From Serratia nevei (lineage in GTDB: Bacteria; Pseudomonadota; Gammaproteobacteria; Enterobacterales; Enterobacteriaceae): a stretch of 64,000 bases of DNA. A program made the translations under genes and the position numbers. Below the pieces are notes generated by a model. That model saw only the letters and a list, made by a program, of their open reading frames with translations, was not told the DNA's origin and did not search any database. This document shows, piece by piece, positions 17,313-26,438 of the stretch (position 1 is its first letter; each line of letters starts with the position of its first letter). The DNA is taken from assembly GCF_037948395.1 (NCBI RefSeq), contig NZ_CP149940.1, positions 4,588,001-4,652,000 of the forward strand, in the 5' to 3' direction.

Positions 17313-17656
17313 ATTATAAAATCGTTGGCTTCAGTGTTTTGATCATAAAGAAAAACTTCAGCTTGAATGAACAGTAGCTCATGAAATCGGCTTTGGTCAA
17401 CATAAAAGTACACATAAAATTGGCTTTTGTGTTCACTTTTCCATAAGCAAAAGCTAATCAATTGATTTACACAGTTTTATCATCTTTGCAGGTCACCCCG
17501 ATCGCCTGCGCTAACATCACTGCGCTAAACGGCTGACAAGAAACAATAATTACCACCAATAATCAGCCGGTTACCTCCCCCTCAGCGCCTTTTTATCTGG
17601 ACAACGCCGACGCGTAAGATATAGTGAAGCCAGCGTAATGTTTGTAAGGACAGCCG

Positions 17657-18271
17657 ATGAAAACCACCAACGCACAGCGCAAAATCAACATCATTAAAAA
17701 TATTGAATATCTGATGCGTACCCGCGGTGAAACCAAGGCTTCCTTTTCCAACCGCAGCGGCCTGACGCGCACGACTCTCTACAAAATTCTTGACGGAAGA
17801 GTGAACAACGTTCAGCAATCCACCGTGAATCGGATTTCCGATTTCTTCGGGGTCTCCTGTGAAGAGATCGAAGACTACGATCTGGAAAAACTGGAGCTGC
17901 TCAACGAAACGCTGTCCACCGAGGGCAACAAGAACCCTTCCGCCATCCCGGTGATCCCGCAGTCGCGCTATCTGGCCGTCTCGCAGCGCAAGATCGGGCA
18001 GCTGGTCACCGAGTTTCCTCTGACTTATTTCTTCGGCGATGAGTCGAACATGTTGGCAATGAAAATAGAGACCGAAATTAAAGGGTCATTTATTCCCGGC
18101 GAAGTCATCATCATCAAACGCCCGCCGGTACTGATTTGCGATTCACCTTTGCTGTATCACTCGGGAAAAAGCGGCTTCTTTGTGGTTGACGACAAAGACA
18201 GCGAAAGCATGGACAAACGCCCTCAGGACACCGTGCAATTCCTGGGTTATATCGTTGGAGAAAGGTTATAA
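17657..18271 (+). CDS. XRE-family regulator with LexA/S24-like C-terminal domain
   Basis: The 204-residue protein starts with a Cro/CI helix-turn-helix (about 10-68) containing KASFSNRSGLTRTTLYKIL. The C-terminal 85 residues (MKIETEIKGSFIPGEVIIIK onward) resemble the S24/LexA fold, but the usual catalytic Ser-Lys motif is not evident. It therefore looks like a sensor or dimerisation domain and not an autoprotease. Its stop directly abuts the ATG of the transporter at 18272, so the genes are an operon. It is the natural candidate regulator of the queuosine-precursor transporter and QueF genes. The ligand is unknown. Confidence 0.75.
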   Translation: MKTTNAQRKINIIKNIEYLMRTRGETKASFSNRSGLTRTTLYKILDGRVNNVQQSTVNRISDFFGVSCEEIEDYDLEKLELLNETLSTEGNKNPSAIPVIPQSRYLAVSQRKIGQLVTEFPLTYFFGDESNMLAMKIETEIKGSFIPGEVIIIKRPPVLICDSPLLYHSGKSGFFVVDDKDSESMDKRPQDTVQFLGYIVGERL

Positions 18272-19168
18272 ATGGAACCGAATCAGAAGTTCAAGCTGTT
18301 GGGCTTCACCCGACATGGCACCATCGCGGCCAATGTCATGGTATTGGCCACCGGCAAAACCATTACCATGGGGCTGAATGAGCTGGCCGACAGCGAAATA
18401 TCAGAAGATCTGAGCCGGCACGAGCTGCAGGCGCTGTACCGCAAACTCTATGGCGACAACAAACAAAAAACCGCCTACGAGCTCAGCGATCGCCACGAAC
18501 GCTCCTGGTACGCCTACCTGATTATTACCGTGGCGCTCAGCGTGATTTATATTTTCTCAACGCTGTGCGGCGTCAAGCCGATCCAAATCCCGGTGCTGAA
18601 TCTCATCACGCCCCCGGCGATCTTCATCTACCCGCTCACGTTCATTCTGGTGGACATCCTCAACGAATTCTATGGATTACGGCTGGCCCGGCGCACGATT
18701 ATCATCTCGTTTATCGCCAACCTGACCTTCGTCCTGGGGGTCTGGGTAACGACGCTGGTGCCGAGCATTCCGCAGTGGGAGTACAGCGAGACCTACAACG
18801 GCATCGTGCACAGCATCATGGCGGTGCTGGTGGCCTCGTCGGCGGCCTATCTGATCTCCGAGAACGTCAACTCCTACCTGCTTTGCAAAATCAAAGAGTT
18901 GACCAACTCCCGCTACCTGTTTGTGCGCGTGATCACCAGTACCGTTGTGGCTTCGGCCATCGACAGCGTGGTGTTCTGTACGCTGGCGTTCTACAACGTG
19001 CTGAGCTGGGACATCATCAAAACCATGATCCTGTCGCAGTTCCTGATCAAGGTGGTTTACGCCCTGCTGGGCGTCGGGCCAATCTACGCCACCCGCAGTC
19101 TGTTTAACCGCTACATCAATACCGAACAAGCAAAGGGCAATGAATATGCATATCCAAAAGCAAGATAA
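18272..19168 (+). CDS. VUT/YhhQ-family queuosine-precursor transporter with N-terminal extension
   Basis: The 298-residue membrane protein has the YhhQ core from about residue 85 on: six or so hydrophobic segments including [20 protein letters not shown] and the later [19 protein letters not shown]. coli YhhQ, which imports preQ0 and preQ1, is about 75 residues shorter; the extra N-terminal part ([20 protein letters not shown] and on) is soluble. GAGAAAGG precedes the start. The gene overlaps the following queF frame by 23-29 bases. Context supports import of preQ0 for reduction by QueF. Confidence 0.85.
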   Translation: MEPNQKFKLLGFTRHGTIAANVMVLATGKTITMGLNELADSEISEDLSRHELQALYRKLYGDNKQKTAYELSDRHERSWYAYLIITVALSVIYIFSTLCGVKPIQIPVLNLITPPAIFIYPLTFILVDILNEFYGLRLARRTIIISFIANLTFVLGVWVTTLVPSIPQWEYSETYNGIVHSIMAVLVASSAAYLISENVNSYLLCKIKELTNSRYLFVRVITSTVVASAIDSVVFCTLAFYNVLSWDIIKTMILSQFLIKVVYALLGVGPIYATRSLFNRYINTEQAKGNEYAYPKAR

Positions 19169-19985
19169 GATCACCCATCTTGGCGCGAACTCCGATTATC
19201 CGGATCAATATGCTCCCGCATTGCTCGAAGCCTTGCCGCGTGCGCGCGGCCGCGATCTGATCGGCGTGGACGAGCGGCAGCTGCCGTTCAGCGGCTTTGA
19301 TCTGTGGACCGCCTTCGAGCTGTCCTGGCTCAATGCCAAGGGCAAGCCGGTGGTGGGCATCGGCGAATTTACCTTCCCGCATTCCTCGTCGAACCTGATC
19401 GAGTCCAAATCGTTCAAGCTGTATCTCAACAGCTTCAACCAAACGCGCTTTGACAGCGTGGAACAGGTGAGCGCCACCATGCAGAAAGATCTGTCGCAGG
19501 CGGCCAACGGCCAGGTCACCGTCAAGCTCTATCCGGGGCTGGAAGGTTACCCGGCGCAGATCGACCGCCTGCCGGGCATCAACATCGACGATCTGGATAT
19601 CGCGGTCGACGACTTCGCCTTCAAACCGGAATATCTGAGCGGCGCGGCCGAGAGAGGGGAACCGGTGTCGGAGACGCTGTCTTCCAACCTGCTGAAATCC
19701 AACTGCCTGGTCACCAACCAGCCGGACTGGGGCAGCGTCGTGATCCGCTATGAAGGCCGCAAAATCGACCGCGAAAGCCTGCTGCGCTACCTGATCTCCT
19801 TCCGCCAGCACAACGAATTCCACGAGCAGTGCGTCGAGCGTATTTTCAACGACATCAAGCAGAGCTGCCGTCCGGAAAAACTTAGCGTATTCGCGCGCTA
19901 CACCCGCCGCGGCGGCCTGGATATCAACCCCTTCCGCAGCGATTTCGAAACGGCGCCGGCGCTCGGCCGCCTGATCAGACAGTAA
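19140..19985 (+). CDS. queF: NADPH-dependent 7-cyano-7-deazaguanine reductase QueF
   Basis: The 281-residue enzyme is of the long (YqcD-type) form. The family signature ESKSFKLY lies at 89-95, the catalytic cysteine is C189 in LLKSNC, and HNEFHEQC and [11 protein letters not shown] follow. QueF reduces the nitrile of preQ0 to the amine of preQ1 on the way to queuosine in tRNA. An in-frame ATG at 19146 has AAAGGG eight bases upstream and may be the real start. The frame overlaps the transporter gene, and a hairpin at 19999 ends the unit. Whether the genome has a second queF cannot be seen here. Confidence 0.93.
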   Translation: MNMHIQKQDKITHLGANSDYPDQYAPALLEALPRARGRDLIGVDERQLPFSGFDLWTAFELSWLNAKGKPVVGIGEFTFPHSSSNLIESKSFKLYLNSFNQTRFDSVEQVSATMQKDLSQAANGQVTVKLYPGLEGYPAQIDRLPGINIDDLDIAVDDFAFKPEYLSGAAERGEPVSETLSSNLLKSNCLVTNQPDWGSVVIRYEGRKIDRESLLRYLISFRQHNEFHEQCVERIFNDIKQSCRPEKLSVFARYTRRGGLDINPFRSDFETAPALGRLIRQ

Positions 19986-19998
19986 GCGTTATCCCCGC

Positions 19999-20020
19999 AA
20001 TGCTCCCGCCAGGGAGCATT
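19999..20020 (+). terminator. Hairpin after queF
   Basis: AATGCTCCC and GGGAGCATT form a perfect nine-base stem with a four-base loop, 14 bases after the stop, followed by GTTT. Confidence 0.65.
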
Positions 20021-20109
20021 GTTTCCCTCGCTTTCATCTCCCTGTTATTTTTCGCCATTATCGTCGTCAGCGGCTATCTTCAAAGCACACTGACGGAGAT
20101 TAACGACGC

Positions 20110-22257
20110 ATGCCTGACCTTTCACGCAGAGACATCCTGCGGGCTGCCGCCATCGGATCGGCGTTCTCGCTGTTGCCCGCCTCGATTCGCAAAGCGCTGG
20201 CCATTCCCGCCAACAACCGCACCGGCACCCTGCGCGACGTCGAACACGTGGTGATCCTGATGCAGGAGAACCGCTCTTTCGACCACTACTTCGGCACCCT
20301 GCCGGGCGTGCGCGGCTTCAGCGATCGTTTTACCATTCCATTGCCCGGCGATCGCCATGTCTGGCAACAGCAGGGCGCCGAGCGGTTGGTACTGCCCTAC
20401 CACCTGGACAGCAAACGCGGCAACGCCCAGCGCGTCACCGGCACGCCGCATTCGTGGGTGGATGAGCAAGCCGCCTGGGATCACGGCCGCATGAGCGCCT
20501 GGCCCACCTACAAAACGCCGGCTTCAATGGGCTACTACCGCCAGCATGAGCTGCCGTTCCAGTTCGCGCTGGCCAACGCCTTTACCCTGTGCGACGCCTA
20601 TCACTGCGCTATTCACGCCGGCACCAACACCAACCGGCTGTTCCACTGGACCGGCACCAACGGCCCGTCCGCCGCCGACGTGGCTGTGGTGGTCAACGAA
20701 TGGGACAGCCCCGGCCCGGCGGAGATCGGCTACCAGTGGACAACCTATCCGGAACGGCTGGAGGCGAGCGGCGTCAGCTGGAAGGTGTATCAATTCCTGC
20801 CGGACAACTTTACCGACAACCCGTTGGCGGGCTTCCGCCAGTACCGCGCCGCCAGCATTCAGGTGGGCAATCCGGCGCGGCCGCCGAAAGACTTCAACGC
20901 CTTCGTGCCCTATCGCGATGCGCTCAACGAGGCCGCACCGCTGTACAAAGGCAACGGCAACACCCTGCCGGCCGCCGACGGCAACGATCTGGACGCCATG
21001 CTGGCCGGGTTCCGCTCCGACATACAGCAGGGCAAACTGCCGCAGGTCAGCTGGATCATCGCGCCGGCGGCCTATTCGGAACACCCCGATCCCTCCAGCC
21101 CGGTGCAGGGCGGCTGGTTCACCCAAGAGATCCTCAACGCGCTGACCGACAACCCGGAGGTGTGGAGTAAAACCGTCCTGCTGGTCAACTACGACGAAAA
21201 CGACGGCTTTTTTGACCATATGCCTTCGCCTTCCGCGCCGTCGCTGCGCGAGGACGGCAGCTTCGCCGGTAAATCGACGGTGCCGTTCGACACCGAGATC
21301 TTCCAGCACGTGGCGCCGCCCGGTTCGCAGGATCAACCGCCGCCGGACGGCCGCATTTACGGCCCCGGCCCGCGGGTGCCGATGCTGGTGCTGTCGCCCT
21401 GGAGCCGCGGCGGCTGGGTCAATTCGCAGGTCTTCGATCACACCTCGGTGCTGCAATTCCTGGAAAAGCGCTTTCAGGTGCATGAACCCAACATCAGCGC
21501 CTGGCGCCGCGCCGTGTGCGGCGATCTCACCTCGGCGTTCAACTTCGTCGACCCTAACGGCGAAGCGCTGCCGAGCCTGCCCGCCACCAGCCGCCACGCC
21601 GCCGATGGCCTGCGCCAGCGCCAGGAACAGCTGCCGCAGGTACCGCTGCCATCGCCTGCCCACCAGCGTTTGCCCCACCAACGCCGCCTGGCGCGCCCTT
21701 CCCGCGCGCTGCCCTACCAGCTGCACGTCAAGGCCACCGTCGCGGCCGAACAGCGCCGCGTGACGCTGAACCTGTTCAATACCGGCGAGCAGGGCGCGGT
21801 GTTTCACGTCTACGATCGGCGAGATCTGGCGCAGATCCCGCGCCGTTTTACCGTCGAGGCGGGCAAGGCGGTCAGCGACGACTGGCAGACGGAGGATGAG
21901 TACCATCTGTGGCTGCTCGGCCCCAACGGCTTTCATCGTGAACTGCGCGGCGCCCTGAACCGGCCGCAGCCGGAGGTGCGTTTGCGCCCGACGGGCCGCA
22001 GCCTGCAGCTGCAGCTGAACAATCCGGGCACCGAAGCGATAGCGGTTACCCTCGAACGCTGCCCCTATACGCAGCAGGGCCCGTGGCACATCACGCTGCC
22101 GGCAGGCGGCAGCCACCAGCAAAGCTTTGATGCCCACGCCAGCGGCGGTTGGTATGACCTTACGCTGCAAAGCCCGGGAGGTTGGCTACGCCGCCTGGCG
22201 GGCCGGTTGGAGGATGGCGAGCACAGCGTCAGCGACCCGCTTATGGGCCAGGAGTAA
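20110..22257 (+). CDS. Phosphocholine-type phospholipase C, Tat-exported
   Basis: The 715-residue protein starts with a twin-arginine signal (SRRDILRAAAIG) cut near KALA. The phosphoesterase core follows: VVILMQENRSFDHYFGTLPG near residue 50, AYHCAIHAGTNTNRLFHWTG, VNYDENDGFFDHMPSP with the metal-binding ENDGFFDH, and two C-terminal repeats of the DUF756 kind after residue 520. This is the Pseudomonas PlcH/PlcN and Burkholderia family, which cleaves phosphatidylcholine or sphingomyelin and may act as haemolysin or in phosphate supply. It stands alone; no pho box was found. GGAG lies about ten bases before the ATG. Confidence 0.9.
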   Translation: MPDLSRRDILRAAAIGSAFSLLPASIRKALAIPANNRTGTLRDVEHVVILMQENRSFDHYFGTLPGVRGFSDRFTIPLPGDRHVWQQQGAERLVLPYHLDSKRGNAQRVTGTPHSWVDEQAAWDHGRMSAWPTYKTPASMGYYRQHELPFQFALANAFTLCDAYHCAIHAGTNTNRLFHWTGTNGPSAADVAVVVNEWDSPGPAEIGYQWTTYPERLEASGVSWKVYQFLPDNFTDNPLAGFRQYRAASIQVGNPARPPKDFNAFVPYRDALNEAAPLYKGNGNTLPAADGNDLDAMLAGFRSDIQQGKLPQVSWIIAPAAYSEHPDPSSPVQGGWFTQEILNALTDNPEVWSKTVLLVNYDENDGFFDHMPSPSAPSLREDGSFAGKSTVPFDTEIFQHVAPPGSQDQPPPDGRIYGPGPRVPMLVLSPWSRGGWVNSQVFDHTSVLQFLEKRFQVHEPNISAWRRAVCGDLTSAFNFVDPNGEALPSLPATSRHAADGLRQRQEQLPQVPLPSPAHQRLPHQRRLARPSRALPYQLHVKATVAAEQRRVTLNLFNTGEQGAVFHVYDRRDLAQIPRRFTVEAGKAVSDDWQTEDEYHLWLLGPNGFHRELRGALNRPQPEVRLRPTGRSLQLQLNNPGTEAIAVTLERCPYTQQGPWHITLPAGGSHQQSFDAHASGGWYDLTLQSPGGWLRRLAGRLEDGEHSVSDPLMGQE

Positions 22258-22382
22258 AGCGTTGTAGATTGAAATCGCGGAAATTAAACCGCCAGCCTCT
22301 TTTTTGTGGCGCCCACAGACGTCGGTTCTCCCGCGGTGGGCGCATTCTCAAAACCTTCTCCCTGCCCCACCCCCGCTATTTT

Positions 22383-22398
22383 TTTGATCTCGCTCACG
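22383..22398. promoter_or_regulatory. Probable CRP site upstream of scrK
   Basis: TTTGA-TCTCGC-TCACG matches the CRP half-sites TGTGA and TCACA at eight of ten bases. It lies 21 bases before the ScrR operator of scrK. Confidence 0.5.
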
Positions 22399-22419
22399 GT
22401 CGGATATTATTTCATTGCC

Positions 22420-22439
22420 TTGCTAAACCGGTTCTTCTA
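22420..22439. promoter_or_regulatory. ScrR operator upstream of scrK
   Basis: TTGCTAAACCGGTTCTTCTA shares the half-site TTGCTAAACCGGTT with the operator at 23539, read on the other strand, centred on ACCGGT. LacI-type repressors of sucrose genes bind such palindromes. Confidence 0.75.
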
Positions 22440-22481
22440 TTTTAGCCACCCATCTGACAAGGCTAATAACAGGGATTAAGC

Positions 22482-23408
22482 ATGATAAATCGCGTATGGG
22501 TACTGGGCGACGCCGTGATCGACCTGGTGCCGGAAAATGCCAACGGTTATCTCAAATGCCCCGGCGGCGCGCCGGCTAACGTGGCGGTGGGCATCGCCCG
22601 GCTCGGTGGCGACAGCGCCTTTATCGGGCGGGTGGGGCAAGACGGCTTCGGTGCCTTTTTGCAGCAGGTGCTGAGCGATGAAGGGGTGGATATCGGCCAT
22701 ATGCGGCCAGACCCCGAACACCACACCTCCACGGTCGTGGTGGATCTCGATCAGCAGGGTGAGCGCTCATTCACGTTTATGGTGCAGCCCAGCGCCGATC
22801 TGTTTTTGCAGCCTGACGATCTGCCGGATTTCCAACGGGGGGAATGGCTGCACCTCTGCTCCATCGCGCTCTCGCAGGAGCCCAGCCGCAGCGCGGCCTT
22901 TGCCGCGATGGAACGCATCCGGGCGGCCGGTGGCCGGGTCAGTTTCGATCCCAACATCCGCGAAGAGGTCTGGCGCCAGCCGGAAGCGCTGCGCCCCTGC
23001 CTGCAAAAGGCGCTGCTGCTGGCGGACGTGGTGAAACTGTCGCGCGAAGAGCTGGCTTTCATCAGCCATCTTGACGATCTGGAGAACGCCATTCGCTGGA
23101 TGATGCAAACCTATCCGCTGCGCCTGCTGCTGGTGACGCTGGGCGGCGACGGCGTCTATGTGCATGACGGCCAACGGCTGCGTCATTTCCGCGCGGCGCC
23201 TGTCGTTCCGGTCGATACCACCGGCGCCGGCGATGCCTTCGTCGCCGGGCTGTTAGCGGCGCTGGCACGCCTTCACGAATTGCCGCAGGAAGCGCAGTGG
23301 CCGGCGGTTATCGCCCAGGCGCAGGCCTGCGGCGCGCTGGCCACCACCGCCAAAGGGGCCATGACCGCCCTGCCCCACGCCGACGAGCTGGCGGCTTTCC
23401 TCCGTTGA
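22482..23408 (+). CDS. scrK: Fructokinase ScrK (PfkB family)
   Basis: This 308-residue ribokinase-family enzyme has the N-terminal GGAPANVAVGIARLGG sugar motif near residue 27 and the catalytic VDTTGAGDAF (anion hole and base aspartate) near residue 245. It phosphorylates the fructose released by ScrB to fructose 6-phosphate. It is the first gene of the sucrose region and has its own operator, probable CRP site and terminator, so it is a separate unit from scrYAB. An aminoimidazole riboside kinase is a close relative, but the context settles the assignment. Confidence 0.93.
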   Translation: MINRVWVLGDAVIDLVPENANGYLKCPGGAPANVAVGIARLGGDSAFIGRVGQDGFGAFLQQVLSDEGVDIGHMRPDPEHHTSTVVVDLDQQGERSFTFMVQPSADLFLQPDDLPDFQRGEWLHLCSIALSQEPSRSAAFAAMERIRAAGGRVSFDPNIREEVWRQPEALRPCLQKALLLADVVKLSREELAFISHLDDLENAIRWMMQTYPLRLLLVTLGGDGVYVHDGQRLRHFRAAPVVPVDTTGAGDAFVAGLLAALARLHELPQEAQWPAVIAQAQACGALATTAKGAMTALPHADELAAFLR

Positions 23409-23418
23409 TCCTCTGCAT

Positions 23419-23451
23419 CCACGGCGATCCTCAGGTTCGCCGTGGTCTTTT
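23419..23451 (+). terminator. Terminator after scrK
   Basis: CCACGGCGA (23419-23427) and TCGCCGTGG (23437-23445) form a perfect nine-base stem followed by TCTTTT. Confidence 0.85.
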
Positions 23452-23461
23452 GCCCACGATT

Positions 23462-23477
23462 TGCGCGCTCGATCACA
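23462..23477. promoter_or_regulatory. Possible CRP site upstream of scrY
   Basis: TGCGC-GCTCGA-TCACA matches CRP half-sites at eight of ten bases and lies 62 bases before the scrY operator. Confidence 0.4.
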
Positions 23478-23538
23478 ATAGCTGAATCGGGTTAGCTAAC
23501 TGAGTTGCCAGCTCGCCTCCCTCTCGTTATCTTTCGCC

Positions 23539-23558
23539 TTGAAAAACCGGTTTAGCAA
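23539..23558. promoter_or_regulatory. ScrR operator upstream of scrYAB
   Basis: TTGAAAAACCGGTTTAGCAA is centred on ACCGGT and carries a complete half-site ACCGGTTTAGCAA, the complement of the half-site at 22420. A partial repeat TTTAGCAA follows. Confidence 0.75.
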
Positions 23559-23600
23559 TTTAGCAAACAATAATAACAACCCTTACCCGGATGATAGACG

Positions 23601-25004
23601 ATGATGAAAAAACTCAGCTATTTGGCGATAACAACAGGGCTTTTCCTCTCCGCTTCCAGCGCAGCGGCATCGGGCAGCGGCGGCATCGAGGCGCGCCTCA
23701 ACGCCCTGGAACAACGTCTGGCGCAGGCGGAACGGCGCGCCGCACAGGCTGAAACCCGCGCGACGGCGGCGGAACGCCGGGCGCAACAGCTGGAACAACG
23801 CACCGCCAACACCGAACGGCAAACCGCGCAGATTGCGCAGCATGCCGCTACGCCGATTGCCCCGGCCAGCGCACTGAAATTGAGCGGATTCAATGAGCTG
23901 AAGCTGTACGGCGACGTGGAGTTCAACCTGGACGGCGCCAGCCGCAGCGGCCAACTGACGTCGCTGAAAGGCAGCGACCACAAGGACTGGAAGCCCGGCA
24001 ACAAAGAGCGTTGGGATATCAACGGCCGCATTCTGGTCGGGCTGGACGGCTACCGCCGCAATCAGGACGGCAACTTCTCCGGCTTCAGCGTGCAGCCGCT
24101 GGCGGACATGACCGGCAAAATGAACCTGGACGACGCCGCCTTCTTCTTCGGCAATGAAAAGAACTGGCAAACCAAAATCGGCCGCTTTGAAGCCTACGAC
24201 ATGTTCCCACTGAATCAGGACACCTTCATTCAATACTCCGGCAATACCGCCAACGATTTGTACGCCGACGGCTTCGGCTATATCTACATGATGAAAGAAG
24301 GCCGCGGCCGCAGCAGCAGCGGCGGCAACCTGATGTTGAGCAAATACGCCGGTGATGTCTATTTCGAGCTGAACACGCTGGTGGAGGACGGCACTTCGCT
24401 GTTCCAGGACAACAGCTACCACGGCAACGCCCTGGACAATAAGAAAAACGTCGCCTATTTGCGCCCGGTGATCGCCTGGAAAAAAGACGCCTTCAGCATC
24501 GCGGCGGCAATGGAAAGCAACGTGGTGAATAACGCCTACGGCTATCAGGACGGCCAGGGCCGCTTCGTCGATCAGTCCAAGCGCAACGGCTACGGCATGA
24601 CGATGAGCTGGAACAACAGCGCCGCCGATCCGGACAACGGCGTGGTGGCCAACCTGAGCACCGCCTATCTGGATGCGTCAGGCGAGCAAGACTTCACCGC
24701 CGGCGTGAACGTGCTGTGGCGGCGCTTCGAACTGGGTTATATCTATGCCCATAACAATATCAAAGAGTTCAATACCGCCGGGATCGCCGCCGATATCCAC
24801 AACCCGCTCAGCGAACCGGGCAACTACGACATCCACACCGTTCATGCGTCGTATCAGATACCTAACATTATGAATATGAAGAATTTCAATTTGTATTTGG
24901 GGGCCTATGTCTCGCTGCTGGAAGCCAACGCCGACAACAAGATAGCCAACGGCGACAACGACCAACGTTACGGCATGCGCGCCAGATTCAAGTATTTCTT
25001 CTGA
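23601..25004 (+). CDS. scrY: Sucrose porin ScrY (LamB family)
   Basis: The 467-residue protein begins with a signal peptide (MMKKLSYLAITTGLFLSASS, cut near SAAA). An arginine- and alanine-rich coiled coil follows at about 27-90 with heptads of the QLEQRTANTERQ type, then an 18-strand porin from LKLSGFNELKLYGDVEFNLD to a C-terminal phenylalanine (RARFKYFF). The N-terminal coiled coil is the hallmark of ScrY compared with maltoporin. It lets sucrose through the outer membrane as a trimer. scrA follows after 63 bases with a hairpin between them. Confidence 0.93.
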   Translation: MMKKLSYLAITTGLFLSASSAAASGSGGIEARLNALEQRLAQAERRAAQAETRATAAERRAQQLEQRTANTERQTAQIAQHAATPIAPASALKLSGFNELKLYGDVEFNLDGASRSGQLTSLKGSDHKDWKPGNKERWDINGRILVGLDGYRRNQDGNFSGFSVQPLADMTGKMNLDDAAFFFGNEKNWQTKIGRFEAYDMFPLNQDTFIQYSGNTANDLYADGFGYIYMMKEGRGRSSSGGNLMLSKYAGDVYFELNTLVEDGTSLFQDNSYHGNALDNKKNVAYLRPVIAWKKDAFSIAAAMESNVVNNAYGYQDGQGRFVDQSKRNGYGMTMSWNNSAADPDNGVVANLSTAYLDASGEQDFTAGVNVLWRRFELGYIYAHNNIKEFNTAGIAADIHNPLSEPGNYDIHTVHASYQIPNIMNMKNFNLYLGAYVSLLEANADNKIANGDNDQRYGMRARFKYFF

Positions 25005-25017
25005 CATCGATTCACGT

Positions 25018-25053
25018 CGCTGCGCCGCAAACTGCGCAGCGGCATTTTTATTT
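25018..25053 (+). terminator. Intercistronic hairpin between scrY and scrA
   Basis: CGCTGCGC and GCGCAGCG pair with an eight-base loop and are followed by GCATTTTTATTT. As the genes belong together, it probably gives partial termination and lowers scrA relative to porin, or protects the scrY mRNA end. Confidence 0.65.
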
Positions 25054-25067
25054 AGCAAGGGGACAAC

Positions 25068-26438
25068 ATGGACATTACCGCAACCGCCAACGCGCTGTTG
25101 CCACTGCTCGGCGGTAAAGAGAATATCGCCAGCGCCGCCCACTGCGCCACGCGCCTGCGCCTGGTACTGGTGGACGACAGCAAAGTGGATAAAGAGGCCA
25201 TCGGCAAACTGGACGGCGTCAAAGGCTGCTTCAGCAACGCCGGTCAGATCCAGGTGATCTTCGGCACCGGGCTGGTCAACAAGGTGCATGCGGAATTCAT
25301 CAAGGCGGCGGGCGTCAGCGAATCCAGCAAGGCCGAAGCCGCCGATATTGCGGCGAAAAAGCTCAACCCGCTGCAGCGCATCGCCCGCCTGCTGTCGAAC
25401 ATCTTCGTGCCGATCATCCCGGCGATCGTCGCGTCCGGCCTGTTGATGGGGCTGCTCGGTATGGTGAAAACCTACGGCTGGGCCGATGCCAACAGCGCGC
25501 TGTTCATCATGCTGGATATGTTCAGCTCGGCGGCGTTCATTATCCTGCCAATTCTGATCGGCTTCACCGCCGCACGCGAATTCGGCGGCAACCCCTACCT
25601 GGGTGCCACGCTCGGCGGCATTCTGACGCATCCGGCGCTGACCAACGCCTGGGGCGTCGCCGGAGGGTTCCACACCATGAACTTCTTCGGTCTGGACATC
25701 GCCATGATCGGCTATCAGGGCACCGTGTTCCCGGTGCTGCTGACGGTGTGGTTCATGAGCGTGCTGGAAAAGCGGCTGCGCAAGGTGATCCCCAACGCGC
25801 TCGATCTGATCCTGACGCCGTTCCTGACGGTGGTCATCTCAGGCTTTGTCGCCCTGCTGTTTATCGGCCCCGCCGGCCGGGCGCTGGGCGACGGTATCTC
25901 CTTCGTGCTCAGCACGCTGATTGCCCATGCGGGGTGGTTCGCCGGGCTGCTGTTCGGCGGCCTCTATTCCGCTATCGTCATCACCGGCATTCACCACAGT
26001 TTCCATGCGGTAGAGGCCGGGTTGCTCGGCAACCCCAATATCGGCGTCAACTTCCTGCTGCCGATCTGGTCGATGGCCAACATCGCTCAGGGCGGCGCCT
26101 GCCTGGCGGTGTATTTCAAAACCCGCGACGCCAAAATCAAAGCCATCGCGGTGCCTTCGGCCTTTTCCGCCATGCTCGGCATCACCGAGGCGGCGCTGTT
26201 CGGCATCAACCTGCGCTTCGTGAAGCCTTTCCTGGCGGCGCTGGCGGGCGGCGCGCTCGGCGGCGCCTGGGTAGTGGCCAACCATGTCGGCATGAACGCG
26301 GTCGGGCTGACGGCGATCCCCGGCATGGCGATCGTGCAGGCCAGTTCGCTGGTCAGCTATATCATCGGCCTGGCAATCGCTTTTGGCAGCGCCTTCGTGC
26401 TCTCCCTGCTGCTGAAATACAACACGGACGCGCAATGA
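25068..26438 (+). CDS. scrA: Sucrose-specific PTS enzyme IIBC
   Basis: The 456-residue product has an N-terminal IIB domain with the phosphorylated cysteine C26 in AAHCATRLRL and a linker. The IIC domain follows with about ten membrane segments from IARLLSNIFVPIIPAIVASG on, including GITGIHHSFHAVEAGL-type conserved loops. No IIA domain is present; the glucose IIA protein usually serves. It imports sucrose as sucrose 6-phosphate. GGGG lies upstream of the ATG, and the stop overlaps the scrB start as ATGA. Confidence 0.94.
   Translation: MDITATANALLPLLGGKENIASAAHCATRLRLVLVDDSKVDKEAIGKLDGVKGCFSNAGQIQVIFGTGLVNKVHAEFIKAAGVSESSKAEAADIAAKKLNPLQRIARLLSNIFVPIIPAIVASGLLMGLLGMVKTYGWADANSALFIMLDMFSSAAFIILPILIGFTAAREFGGNPYLGATLGGILTHPALTNAWGVAGGFHTMNFFGLDIAMIGYQGTVFPVLLTVWFMSVLEKRLRKVIPNALDLILTPFLTVVISGFVALLFIGPAGRALGDGISFVLSTLIAHAGWFAGLLFGGLYSAIVITGIHHSFHAVEAGLLGNPNIGVNFLLPIWSMANIAQGGACLAVYFKTRDAKIKAIAVPSAFSAMLGITEAALFGINLRFVKPFLAALAGGALGGAWVVANHVGMNAVGLTAIPGMAIVQASSLVSYIIGLAIAFGSAFVLSLLLKYNTDAQ

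Noticed and set aside
17267..17461. 64-codon minus-strand frame before the XRE gene
   Set aside because: Overlaps the terminator at 17279 and is AT-rich low-complexity sequence.
17459..17656. preQ1 riboswitch in the leader of the queuosine-precursor unit
   Set aside because: No H-type pseudoknot pattern with an A-rich tail could be laid out; the hairpins found are plain terminators further upstream.
20524..22170. 548-codon frame opposite the phospholipase C gene
   Set aside because: Antisense shadow of a GC-rich gene with no recognisable domain.
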